A DNA stretch of 5,456 nucleotides from positions 1-5,456 of the forward strand of contig CAYFVQ010000006.1 in NCBI GenBank assembly GCA_964346585.1, in the 5' to 3' direction. The stretch comes from SOIA01 sp964346585 (lineage in GTDB: Bacteria; Acidobacteriota; Aminicenantia; Aminicenantales; Aminicenantaceae). This document shows positions 1 through 5,375 of this stretch, one piece after another. The position numbers and the translations under genes are program-made. Positions within the stretch are counted from its first letter, which is position 1; each line of letters begins with the position of its first letter. The notes under the pieces were generated by a model. That model had not been told where the DNA came from. It saw only the letters and a list, made by a program, of their open reading frames with translations, and ran no database searches.

Positions 1-10
1 CGCAATGACA
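1..10 (-). repeat. Truncated end of interspersed repeat, cut by window edge
   Basis: These ten bases are the exact reverse complement of TGTCATTGCG, the leading edge of the complete repeat copy further right (1790-1799). The rest of this copy would lie outside the window. A ten-base match alone could be chance, but it stops exactly at the window edge and coincides with the boundary of the other copy, so I read it as a second copy in opposite orientation, placed just upstream of pgsB. Confidence 0.45.
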
Positions 11-73
11 TTTTAAAAAACGTTACTGAATTACTGAGCGAGTACACCGGGCTTTTTTTTAGAAAATAGAATA

Positions 74-80
74 AGGAGAG
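74..80 (+). promoter_or_regulatory. Shine-Dalgarno sequence for pgsB (bears on start choice)
   Basis: AGGAGAG is the only strong ribosome binding site ahead of pgsB. It lies over 20 bases from the TTG at 101, too far for normal initiation, but about 7-8 bases before an in-frame ATT at 86-88. Either the gene starts at the rare codon ATT, or the TTG at 101 is used with almost no Shine-Dalgarno help. Confidence 0.5.
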
Positions 81-100
81 AGCTTATTAAAGAACTTCTC

Positions 101-1285
101 TTGAGTGGGGGATGCCTTGTCTTTCTTGTACTCTACTTCCTGTGGGAACGTCTCTGGATTATTAAGAAAGTCCGGCCCATCCCTTTGAGAATCTGTGTCA
201 CGGGAACCAGGGGGAAATCAAGCGTTGCCAGACTTATTGCAGCTTGTCTGAAGGAAGCCGGTTTCACCGTATTGGCTAGAACGACCGGTTCAAAACCTGT
301 TATCATTTTTCCTGATGGGGAAGAGAGAGAAATTCACCGCCGAGGTTCTCCTTCCATCCTAGAAGGAAAAAGGCTCCTGAAATTTGGGGCAGAGTTGAAG
401 GTCGATGCTCTGGTTTCAGAGTTGATGAGCATCCATCCTGAGTGTAGCTTTTTCGAGTCTGTCCAAATGCACAATCCTCATATTCTAGTTGTAACCAATG
501 TCCGTCTCGATCACATTGCTCAGATGGGCTCGACAAGACAGGACATAGCCCGCTGCTTTGCCTCTTCATTTCCTGAGAATGGGATTGTGTTTGTCCTCAA
601 AGAAGAGTTTTATTCTGTTTTCGAGAAATCTGCCCAAGGGCTGAACACTCGAATCGTAAAGGTCGACAGGAATTTTCTTCATGGCTATTCTGGGTCATAT
701 GCGGAGAGGCTGCATCATGAGTTCGAAGAAAATATTCGTATTGTTTTTGCTATGGCTGAGCACTTGAAGATCGATAAAGAAATCGTCCTCCGGGGCCTAA
801 AGAAAGTCCAACCTGATTTTGGAAGCTTCAAAATGTGGACTGTGGATGTCGGAATGCCTTCGCAGCGCTGGATTCTCGTTAACGGCTTTGCAGCGAATGA
901 CCCGGATTCCACACGTCGTGTTCTCTCCAGGCTTGTGAAAAAGGATTTCCTGAAAGAGAAAAATGTAGTAGGCCTTCTCAACCTCAGACGGGATAGGGGA
1001 GATAGAACGATTCAATGGCTGAAATCATTAGGAGAAAACACTTTTCCAGAATTCCGAAAAATATTCCTGATCGGAGAGCATGCATCTGCTTTCAAAAAGA
1101 GATTGAAACGATTGGCTGGAATGGAGACATTTGTTTTGAAATCGAGGCCTCCGAAGGGTATTCTGGAAGAAATATCGAAGAGCGTTGGAGCTGAGACCGT
1201 TCTCGTGGGCATGGGAAACATGGGAGGTGCCGGAAGAGAGCTTATCGAGGAGTGGGAGAACAGAGGAAAGCCCTATGATTTTTGA
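101..1285 (+). CDS. pgsB: Poly-gamma-glutamate synthase subunit PgsB/CapB (ATP-dependent amide ligase)
   Basis: PgsB/CapB is the catalytic subunit of poly-gamma-glutamate synthase: it activates the gamma-carboxyl of glutamate with ATP and adds the next residue, at the inner face of the cytoplasmic membrane. It is related to the Mur ligase/folylpolyglutamate synthase group. Seen here: a hydrophobic N-terminus (about residues 3-21), then a P-loop GTRGKSS at 35-41 and SELMSIHP at 106-113 (SECMAVNP in Bacillus). Further on come NVRLDHIAQMG at 133-143, VNGFAANDPDST at 260-271, NLRRDRGDRTIQW at 294-306 and GMGNMGGAG at 370-378, each matching a B. subtilis PgsB block as I remember it. The length of 394 residues agrees with the usual ~393. 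The end overlaps pgsC by 11 bases, the usual B-C order. The start is uncertain: TTG at 101 is the first conventional start, but the good ribosome site points to ATT at 86, adding five residues (MIKEL). Nothing suggests inactivation. Confidence 0.95.
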   Translation: MSGGCLVFLVLYFLWERLWIIKKVRPIPLRICVTGTRGKSSVARLIAACLKEAGFTVLARTTGSKPVIIFPDGEEREIHRRGSPSILEGKRLLKFGAELKVDALVSELMSIHPECSFFESVQMHNPHILVVTNVRLDHIAQMGSTRQDIARCFASSFPENGIVFVLKEEFYSVFEKSAQGLNTRIVKVDRNFLHGYSGSYAERLHHEFEENIRIVFAMAEHLKIDKEIVLRGLKKVQPDFGSFKMWTVDVGMPSQRWILVNGFAANDPDSTRRVLSRLVKKDFLKEKNVVGLLNLRRDRGDRTIQWLKSLGENTFPEFRKIFLIGEHASAFKKRLKRLAGMETFVLKSRPPKGILEEISKSVGAETVLVGMGNMGGAGRELIEEWENRGKPYDF

Positions 1286-1709
1286 GACGCTTCTCATCGG
1301 ATTGGTCATCGCCGTTCTCTACGTGGAGATCATGGATATTTATCCTGGCGGCATTATTGTTCCCGCCTATATCGCTCTCTATCTTGACCAGCCGCTACGG
1401 GTTCTGGCGACGATTCTCATAGCCTTTTTGAGCCTTTATTCTTATATGTTCTTATCGCGGTTTTTGATTCTCTTTGGCAAAAGAAGGTTTGTGATGCTGG
1501 TCCTCCTCGGAGCATTCTGGGCTCAAATCTGGTTTCTTCTTTTACCGGTTTTTTTCTCTGATCCTTTAGGTCTCAGAGCCATCGGATGGCTCATTCCCGG
1601 ACTTTTGGCTAACAATCTGGAGAAACAGAAATATGTTCCCACTCTGGCCTCGATGTTTATTGTCTCAATCTTTACTTATTTTCTAGTAAAGATTCTGGCA
1701 TGGTTCTGA
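1275..1709 (+). CDS. pgsC: Poly-gamma-glutamate synthase membrane subunit PgsC/CapC
   Basis: PgsC/CapC is the small integral membrane partner of PgsB, needed for polymerisation and probably for moving the chain across the membrane. The product is 144 residues, close to the ~149 of B. subtilis PgsC, and very hydrophobic, with about four or five membrane segments (roughly 5-20, 43-67, 72-93, 100-114, 122-142). Two family signatures are clear: YPGGIIVPAYIAL at 23-35 and RAIGWLIPGLLANNLEKQ at 101-118, matching VPAGLVVPGYLGL and RGIGIIVPGLIANTIQKQ in Bacillus as I remember them. I chose ATG 1275 rather than upstream in-frame starts because it gives the family N-terminus and has GAGG at 1263-1266, eight bases away. 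The 11-base overlap with pgsB implies translational coupling and one mRNA. Confidence 0.95.
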   Translation: MIFETLLIGLVIAVLYVEIMDIYPGGIIVPAYIALYLDQPLRVLATILIAFLSLYSYMFLSRFLILFGKRRFVMLVLLGAFWAQIWFLLLPVFFSDPLGLRAIGWLIPGLLANNLEKQKYVPTLASMFIVSIFTYFLVKILAWF

Positions 1710-1840
1710 TGGAGAAGCGTTGGTCATCATTGAAGAGAAAACAGGGAAATCTTGAATTTTTATTTAAGACTGAGAGAAGGAATTCCACATGTCATTGCGA
1801 GGCGAAGCGACGTGGCAATCTCATGAGAACAATGAAATGA
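1709..1840 (+). pseudogene. Short frame coupled to pgsC stop; possible displaced 5' end of pgsW
   Basis: A 43-codon frame opens at ATG 1709, which shares its A with the pgsC stop (TGATG), a classic coupled stop-start. The first ~26 residues (beginning MEKRWSSLKRKQGN) are basic and polar, like a cytoplasmic N-terminus ahead of a membrane segment. The frame then runs into the interspersed repeat, reading CHCEAKRRGNL, and ends at TGA 1838-1840. It is not in frame with the next gene (offset 173 bases). My inference is that this was once the beginning of pgsW, following pgsC directly, and was cut off by the repeat. It may equally be a meaningless short frame; no independent Shine-Dalgarno is visible. 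Confidence 0.3.
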
Positions 1841-1878
1841 TAAATGTGTGTAGTATGAAACTTATCCTCCCCACATGA
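1776..1878 (+). other. Shine-Dalgarno plus 29-codon leader frame ahead of pgsW
   Basis: GAAGGA at 1776-1781 is followed seven bases later by ATG 1789, which lies on the edge of the repeat. The frame (beginning MSLRGEATWQS) reads through the repeat and stops at TGA 1876-1878. It is in the same frame as the PgsW-like gene, separated from its ATG 1882 only by that stop and one ATA codon. As the PgsW-like gene has no Shine-Dalgarno of its own, ribosomes ending on this leader could reinitiate at 1882. This is inference from spacing; the peptide itself is unlikely to have a function. Confidence 0.3.
1791..1822 (+). repeat. Interspersed palindromic repeat (GTCATTGCGAGG...GGCAATCTC type)
   Basis: This 32-base unit begins GTCATTGCGAGGCGAAGCG and ends ACGTGGCAATCTC. 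ATTGC at 1794-1798 pairs exactly with GCAAT at 1815-1819 to form a stem with a 16-base loop. From memory, near-identical units recur in intergenic DNA of many unrelated bacteria, usually many copies per genome and in both orientations, and they are a frequent source of spurious peptide predictions. It sits in the gap between pgsC and the PgsW-like gene. A cut copy in inverse orientation lies at the left window edge, so the two flank pgsBC. Confidence 0.8.
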
Positions 1879-1881
1879 ATA

Positions 1882-3000
1882 ATGATGCAAATAGCATTTT
1901 TTAGACAAAAAAGAAACTTACCGAAACAGGACGCCGGGACCCATAGAAACACGATTCTAGTCCTTTTTATTATCAGCCTCTTTTTTTTCTTGTTGGTGCG
2001 GTTTATCCCGTTCAGGAAGGGAGATAATATCAGTGAAGACATGTTCCGGGCTTCAGAAATCATGGGAGAAGCCATAGCTGCGTTGAGAGAATGCCAGAGT
2101 GAGGGGGGCCTCCATCTCAATACAGAGAGTGATCCGAATCAGACCGGACTCATCGGTGTTGAATTTTCTCCTCTGACGACGACTATCGGGAATCGTGAAG
2201 CAAAAAGGACGACAACTAATCCCAACTTCGCGGGATTGGTGGTTTATTTACTCCAAGAAGCAGGTGTTGAGAGGGGGGATACAGTGGCGGTCGGAGCTTC
2301 GAGTTCCTTTCCTGCCCTGATTGTGGCCGTCTTATCCGCTGCCAAAACCATGGATCTCCATCCCCTCATGATCAATTCACTCGGCGCCTCTCAATGGGGA
2401 GCCAACATCAGGGATTTCCACTGGCTGGATATGTTGGATTGTCTGTTGAAATCAGGGGTTTTTGATTTCCAGCCGATCGCCCTTTCTCTGGGAGGAGAAA
2501 AAGACAATGGAGAGGATATGAGCCCTGAAGGGCGGTCATTCCTCCTTGAAGAAATAAGTAAAAGTGGATTTCCGTTTATTGACGAGCCTGATCTCAGGGA
2601 GAATGTGAAATACAGGATGCAGCTCTATGAAAAGAGCGCCGGTGGGAAGAAGATCAAAGCTTTCATCAACATCGGAGGGAGCTGGGCAAACATGGGAACG
2701 GATGCAAAGGTATTGGAGTTAAAGCCAGGCCTTGTCAGAGTCAGGCAGCTTCCACCTCTCGGGAACCGGGGAGTCATCTTCGAAATGGCCTCCCGTGAGA
2801 TCCCGGTGATTCATCTTCTTTTTGTCAGGGGCCTGGTTGAAAGATACGGACTTTCATGGGACCCCATCCCTTTCCCTAGACCGGGAAAGGAGAGACTTTT
2901 TCAGCGCGCCAGGGAGCAACAGCCTCTGTTTCTTGTTCTGTCGATTATCTACTTGTTGCTGATCGTGTTCATATTGACTTTTCGCAACAAACTGAGATAG
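1882..3000 (+). CDS. pgsW: Poly-gamma-glutamate system protein (PgsW-like), bitopic membrane protein
   Basis: I assign this to the 'poly-gamma-glutamate system protein' family (TIGR04332-type, often called PgsW), known to me mainly by co-occurrence with PgsB and PgsC; its biochemical role is not established. The 372 residues have one membrane segment at about 24-42, preceded by basic residues, and a second at about 348-366, followed by RNKLR, so both ends should be cytoplasmic and residues ~43-345 periplasmic. That domain has striking glycine/serine motifs: GLIGVEFSPLTTTIGNRE at 89-106, GDTVAVGASSSFPAL at 132-146, NSLGASQWGAN at 165-175 and FINIGGSWANMGT at 261-273. These look like strand-loop-helix ligand-binding turns, but I cannot name catalytic residues. 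An in-frame TGA at 1876 and the lack of other early start codons force ATG 1882 (or 1885). No Shine-Dalgarno precedes it; the bases there even read CCTCC. The N-terminal ~22 residues may be newly acquired sequence. Family assignment is from memory of motifs and context. Confidence 0.8.
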   Translation: MMQIAFFRQKRNLPKQDAGTHRNTILVLFIISLFFFLLVRFIPFRKGDNISEDMFRASEIMGEAIAALRECQSEGGLHLNTESDPNQTGLIGVEFSPLTTTIGNREAKRTTTNPNFAGLVVYLLQEAGVERGDTVAVGASSSFPALIVAVLSAAKTMDLHPLMINSLGASQWGANIRDFHWLDMLDCLLKSGVFDFQPIALSLGGEKDNGEDMSPEGRSFLLEEISKSGFPFIDEPDLRENVKYRMQLYEKSAGGKKIKAFINIGGSWANMGTDAKVLELKPGLVRVRQLPPLGNRGVIFEMASREIPVIHLLFVRGLVERYGLSWDPIPFPRPGKERLFQRAREQQPLFLVLSIIYLLLIVFILTFRNKLR

Positions 3001-3049
3001 CAGATTGTCTGCCGGATTTTCCCTAGTATCTATCACACGCAACCATTCC

Positions 3050-3076
3050 AGAAGGACTAGCCTTCTCTTTGATTTT
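3050..3076 (+). terminator. Probable Rho-independent terminator after pgsW
   Basis: AGAAGG (3050-3055) and CCTTCT (3061-3066) form a perfect six-base-pair stem around the five-base loop ACTAG, followed by a T-rich tail CTTTGATTTT. The stem is short and the tail is interrupted, so efficiency may be moderate. It lies 50 bases after the PgsW-like stop and directly before a promoter-like -10, which fits the end of the pgsBCW transcript. Confidence 0.5.
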
Positions 3077-3077
3077 G

Positions 3078-3086
3078 TGCTATAAA
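3078..3086 (+). promoter_or_regulatory. Extended -10 promoter for the SH3b/beta-barrel gene
   Basis: TGCTATAAA matches the extended -10 consensus TGnTATAAT except for the last base. No good -35 hexamer lies 16-18 bases upstream, where the terminator stem sits, as is common for extended -10 promoters. Transcription would start near 3093, giving a leader of about 75 bases. The position between the hairpin and the gene supports separate transcription of the barrel gene. Confidence 0.45.
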
Positions 3087-3168
3087 TTCATGTTCTAAAT
3101 TAATTGTGGAGAATACAAGAACGTACTGAGTCCTTACTGGATCTCAAGCACTGATAAAGGAGAATCAA

Positions 3169-4065
3169 ATGCGGGTGATACAAGTCGTTCTAAAAAAAAG
3201 AGTGTGTTTGCTCTTGGCTCTGGTCTTGTTTTTGTCTGTTGTCGGGTTCAGCCAGACTGAGGGGTTGAAAATCAGGGTTAAAGTCCGAAGAGCCAATGTC
3301 CGTGAACAGCCCAGTACGGAGGGAGAAATAATCGCTGTCGTTAAGAGAGGACGTATTCTTCAAGTGGAAGGAAAGGAAGGTGAATGGTATCTCATTCGGC
3401 TTCCCCTCAAACTCGAAGGGTTTGTTCTTCCTGGATATATCCATGAGAGTGCTGTTGAAGTCGTGGGCCAAGAATTGCCTCAGACCAAAATCAGGATTCA
3501 GGAGAAAAAGCTTGAAGAAAAGCCTCGAAGATTTGGAGCCGGGCTGATCATAGGAGCGTCTTTTCCTGCTGATGATTATTATAACTCTGGAGCTTACTTT
3601 AACGCCCATTTTTCTGTAAAAACTGTCGAAGAATTCACTCTTGAGTTGAGTATCCAGGGATTTGATGTGGGAGTGGATGGCAATTTTCCTGATGGATTGA
3701 GCGGAGGTGATTTGAGGATCATTCCTATTCAATTGAGTCTTAAAAAATACTTTCCTTTTCAGTCCAATACGTCCGCTTACTTTTCAGGAGGAATCGGCTA
3801 TTATCTAAACAGCTTCACTTTAGGGGATACGAGTTTTGATAGAGAAGAGACAGTGAAGAGTACCCTGGGTTATCATCTTGGGGCTGGCATAGAATATAAT
3901 TTTAAAGGGAACCTGGCTTTCATATTAGAGGTGAAGTATTTTTTCATGAGCACGAACGGTACATGGAGTTATACTGACCCAGTCACCGGGCCAGAGTCCG
4001 GTCAGTTTAGTGATGTTAAAATGGATTCTGCGTTGTTTGGGATAGGAATTTCCTATCGCTTCTAG
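3169..4065 (+). CDS. Outer-membrane beta-barrel protein with N-terminal SH3b domain
   Basis: A 298-residue secreted protein. Residues 1-28 are a Sec signal peptide: basic KKR at 9-11, a hydrophobic core at 12-25, and likely cleavage after GFS (28). Residues ~34-98 form a bacterial SH3 (SH3b) domain, recognised from RANVREQPSTEGEIIAVVKRG, the GEWYLIRLP strand and the closing GFVLPGYIHESAVEVV. In other proteins such domains usually bind peptidoglycan or peptides. A short charged linker (~105-120, rich in K and E) leads to residues ~122-298, which alternate polar and aromatic residues in amphipathic strands and end in GIGISYRF, the terminal aromatic signature that the Bam machinery reads on outer-membrane barrels. 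About eight strands would fit an OmpW/OmpX-size barrel. Start ATG 3169 is well supported by AAGGAG at 3157-3162. The gene follows pgsW on the same strand but seems to have its own promoter. Its exact role is unknown; tethering wall or polymer to the outer membrane is only a suggestion. Confidence 0.8.
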   Translation: MRVIQVVLKKRVCLLLALVLFLSVVGFSQTEGLKIRVKVRRANVREQPSTEGEIIAVVKRGRILQVEGKEGEWYLIRLPLKLEGFVLPGYIHESAVEVVGQELPQTKIRIQEKKLEEKPRRFGAGLIIGASFPADDYYNSGAYFNAHFSVKTVEEFTLELSIQGFDVGVDGNFPDGLSGGDLRIIPIQLSLKKYFPFQSNTSAYFSGGIGYYLNSFTLGDTSFDREETVKSTLGYHLGAGIEYNFKGNLAFILEVKYFFMSTNGTWSYTDPVTGPESGQFSDVKMDSALFGIGISYRF

Positions 4066-4085
4066 CCTGGGTTATTCATAAAATC

Positions 4086-4140
4086 TGCTGACACTTGTGC
4101 AAAAAATCTCTGAAGGATGACGAATAATTCTATGTCAGCA
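4086..4140. repeat. Inverted repeat in the convergent intergenic gap
   Basis: TGCTGACA at 4086-4093 and TGTCAGCA at 4133-4140 are perfect reverse complements, 39 bases apart, between the stop codons of the barrel gene and the opposite-strand hydrolase. On the plus strand the right arm is followed by TCTTTTCCCC, so it could act as a weak terminator, but the loop is long for that. The remainder of this 122-base gap shows no gene. Confidence 0.4.
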
Positions 4141-4187
4141 TCTTTTCCCCTTCGGGCGAGCCGATCTCACCGAATCTGCTTTGTTTT

Positions 4188-5360
4188 CTATTCGTAGTAG
4201 ACCTTTTTCGGGTCAGCTTTTGCCGGATTGTGGAGATAAGCGCCTGTCCCTTTTTTTATCACTTCCGCATAGCGAGGAATTTCTCTCGCAATCACCGCTT
4301 TATCAGAATATTCCTCAGTCCAGAGTTCTAAGATATAAATAAGTGTCGAGCAGTGGCGGCCGACACGAACATCGATCGGCCATCCGTTCTCATCCATTTT
4401 CTCGAAAAGAAGGCCGTGTTTTCCGGCTTTGAGGATGAATTCGTCTTTTCCCTCGAGAAGAAGGGCTCTGTCTGTTCTTCCCCGGGTTGCATCGAGGAAG
4501 GGCTCAGGAGCCTCGAGGAGGAGGGATATGGCTTGCGTGTGGTCTCCGATTTCCCGGTGAGACAAACCATGGAGCGCCTCAGGAGAATACTCCATGCCGA
4601 TATTGAATCCTTCCAAGCCAGATATCATCATAGAAGTCAGGGCGGCCAGGTCTTCCCCTTTTTGATGGGCAACAATAGTGCTGATCACCGGATATTGCAA
4701 CTCTGCTTCATGGAGGTCGATGACGATATCCACCTTTTCTTTGTGAATGAGCTGGGTCAGGGCATAACATGTTTTTTCGGTCAGTGTGCCGTTGGCTCGG
4801 CCAGGCCATGTCCTGTTCAGATTCCGGATATCCACATAGGCTAGCTCCTGTCGACTCGGGTAGTGGATGTAGACTTCGGGATCCGGCCATTGGTCGAGAG
4901 GATTGGACCATCGGTCTCCCATACGGAATTTCTGTTCTCCCCAGGGTGTGGGAATCGTGAAATCCGGCGGATACGCTCCCCCCAGCCGCGTCACTGTGGT
5001 GGCGCTTCGGTTGGCCGAGTTGATCACGAATAGCCTTCCCTGGTCAACGATCGCATTCTCTGTGAGGATCCAGGTTGTCAGGCGGCTGGCAGGCTCTTCT
5101 GGATGACTCCCCCCTAGGATAAGGATAGTTCCTCCAGGCTTTGTCCCCTCCAGGACGTAGATATTCGAATCATTGACGGTTCCTTTGATAGCGGAAAAGT
5201 AATCACTGAGTTTTTTAACCTGAGTGACCCCTGGACTGAGGACAACAGGCTCTTTGAGATGACGGCTGTTGTAAAAACTCATCCCTGCAAAAACCATAAG
5301 AATCACTCCCAGGAGGATAAAACTGTGTTTTCGAATCAAGGGCCAGCGCACAGACATCAT
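4188..5360 (-). CDS. Membrane-anchored zinc hydrolase, M14 / succinylglutamate desuccinylase-aspartoacylase type
   Basis: A 390-residue protein with a positively charged N-terminus (R5, R10, K11) and one hydrophobic segment at ~13-29 with no clear signal-peptidase site, so it should be a signal anchor with the enzyme in the periplasm. The catalytic hallmarks of M14-fold deacylases are visible in order. GGSHPEEPA at 83-91 supplies zinc ligands H86 and E89 (HxxE); RNLNRTWPG at 179-187 holds the N182-R183 pair that binds the substrate carboxylate. VIDLHEAE at 213-220 supplies zinc ligand H217, and LLLEAPEP at 280-287 carries the probable catalytic E283. Relatives remove acyl groups from amino acids or act as carboxypeptidases. 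Near pgsBC, cleavage of a glutamate polymer or gamma-glutamyl peptide is a sensible guess, not shown. GAGGAG (5363-5368) lies only two bases from the first ATG and five from the second (5355-5357), so translation may begin at Met2. The gene is convergent with the pgs side and follows another gene by 15 bases. Confidence 0.85.
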   Translation of the reverse strand: MMSVRWPLIRKHSFILLGVILMVFAGMSFYNSRHLKEPVVLSPGVTQVKKLSDYFSAIKGTVNDSNIYVLEGTKPGGTILILGGSHPEEPASRLTTWILTENAIVDQGRLFVINSANRSATTVTRLGGAYPPDFTIPTPWGEQKFRMGDRWSNPLDQWPDPEVYIHYPSRQELAYVDIRNLNRTWPGRANGTLTEKTCYALTQLIHKEKVDIVIDLHEAELQYPVISTIVAHQKGEDLAALTSMMISGLEGFNIGMEYSPEALHGLSHREIGDHTQAISLLLEAPEPFLDATRGRTDRALLLEGKDEFILKAGKHGLLFEKMDENGWPIDVRVGRHCSTLIYILELWTEEYSDKAVIAREIPRYAEVIKKGTGAYLHNPAKADPKKVYYE

Positions 5361-5375
5361 TTCTCCTCTGTTTCC

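Noticed and set aside
23..37. Direct repeat TTACTGA-A-TTACTGA upstream of pgsB, with ACTG words also before the barrel gene (3125, 3136, 3150)
   Set aside because: The spacing differs (8 versus 11 and 14 bases) and the shared core is four to six bases, so a common operator is not supported.
37..60. Run of eight T after CCGGGC, resembling a terminator of an upstream gene
   Set aside because: Only a three-to-four base stem (AGC/GCT) can be drawn before the T run, and no upstream gene end is visible in the window.
1750..1769. AT-rich hairpin (TCTTGAAT / ATTTAAGA) after pgsC
   Set aside because: The stem is weak, contains a G-T pair, and lacks a T tail, so I do not call a terminator within the operon.
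1851..1856. TAGTAT as a possible -10 for a separate pgsW promoter
   Set aside because: It matches four of six consensus bases, is not an extended -10, and has no -35 at the right distance.
1821..2120. Minus-strand open frame of 99 codons over the pgsW start
   Set aside because: It is the antisense shadow of the PgsW-like gene, with no family resemblance and no reason for a gene on that strand.
3190..3732. Minus-strand open frame of 180 codons inside the barrel gene
   Set aside because: The plus-strand frame has a signal peptide, SH3b motifs and barrel signature; the antisense product shows no recognisable domain.
4147..4157. CCCCTTCGGGC as a small UUCG tetraloop terminator
   Set aside because: Only two base pairs close the loop, and there is no useful T run on either strand.
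4353..4844. Plus-strand open frame of 163 codons inside the hydrolase gene
   Set aside because: The minus-strand frame carries the intact zinc-site motifs; this one is its antisense shadow.
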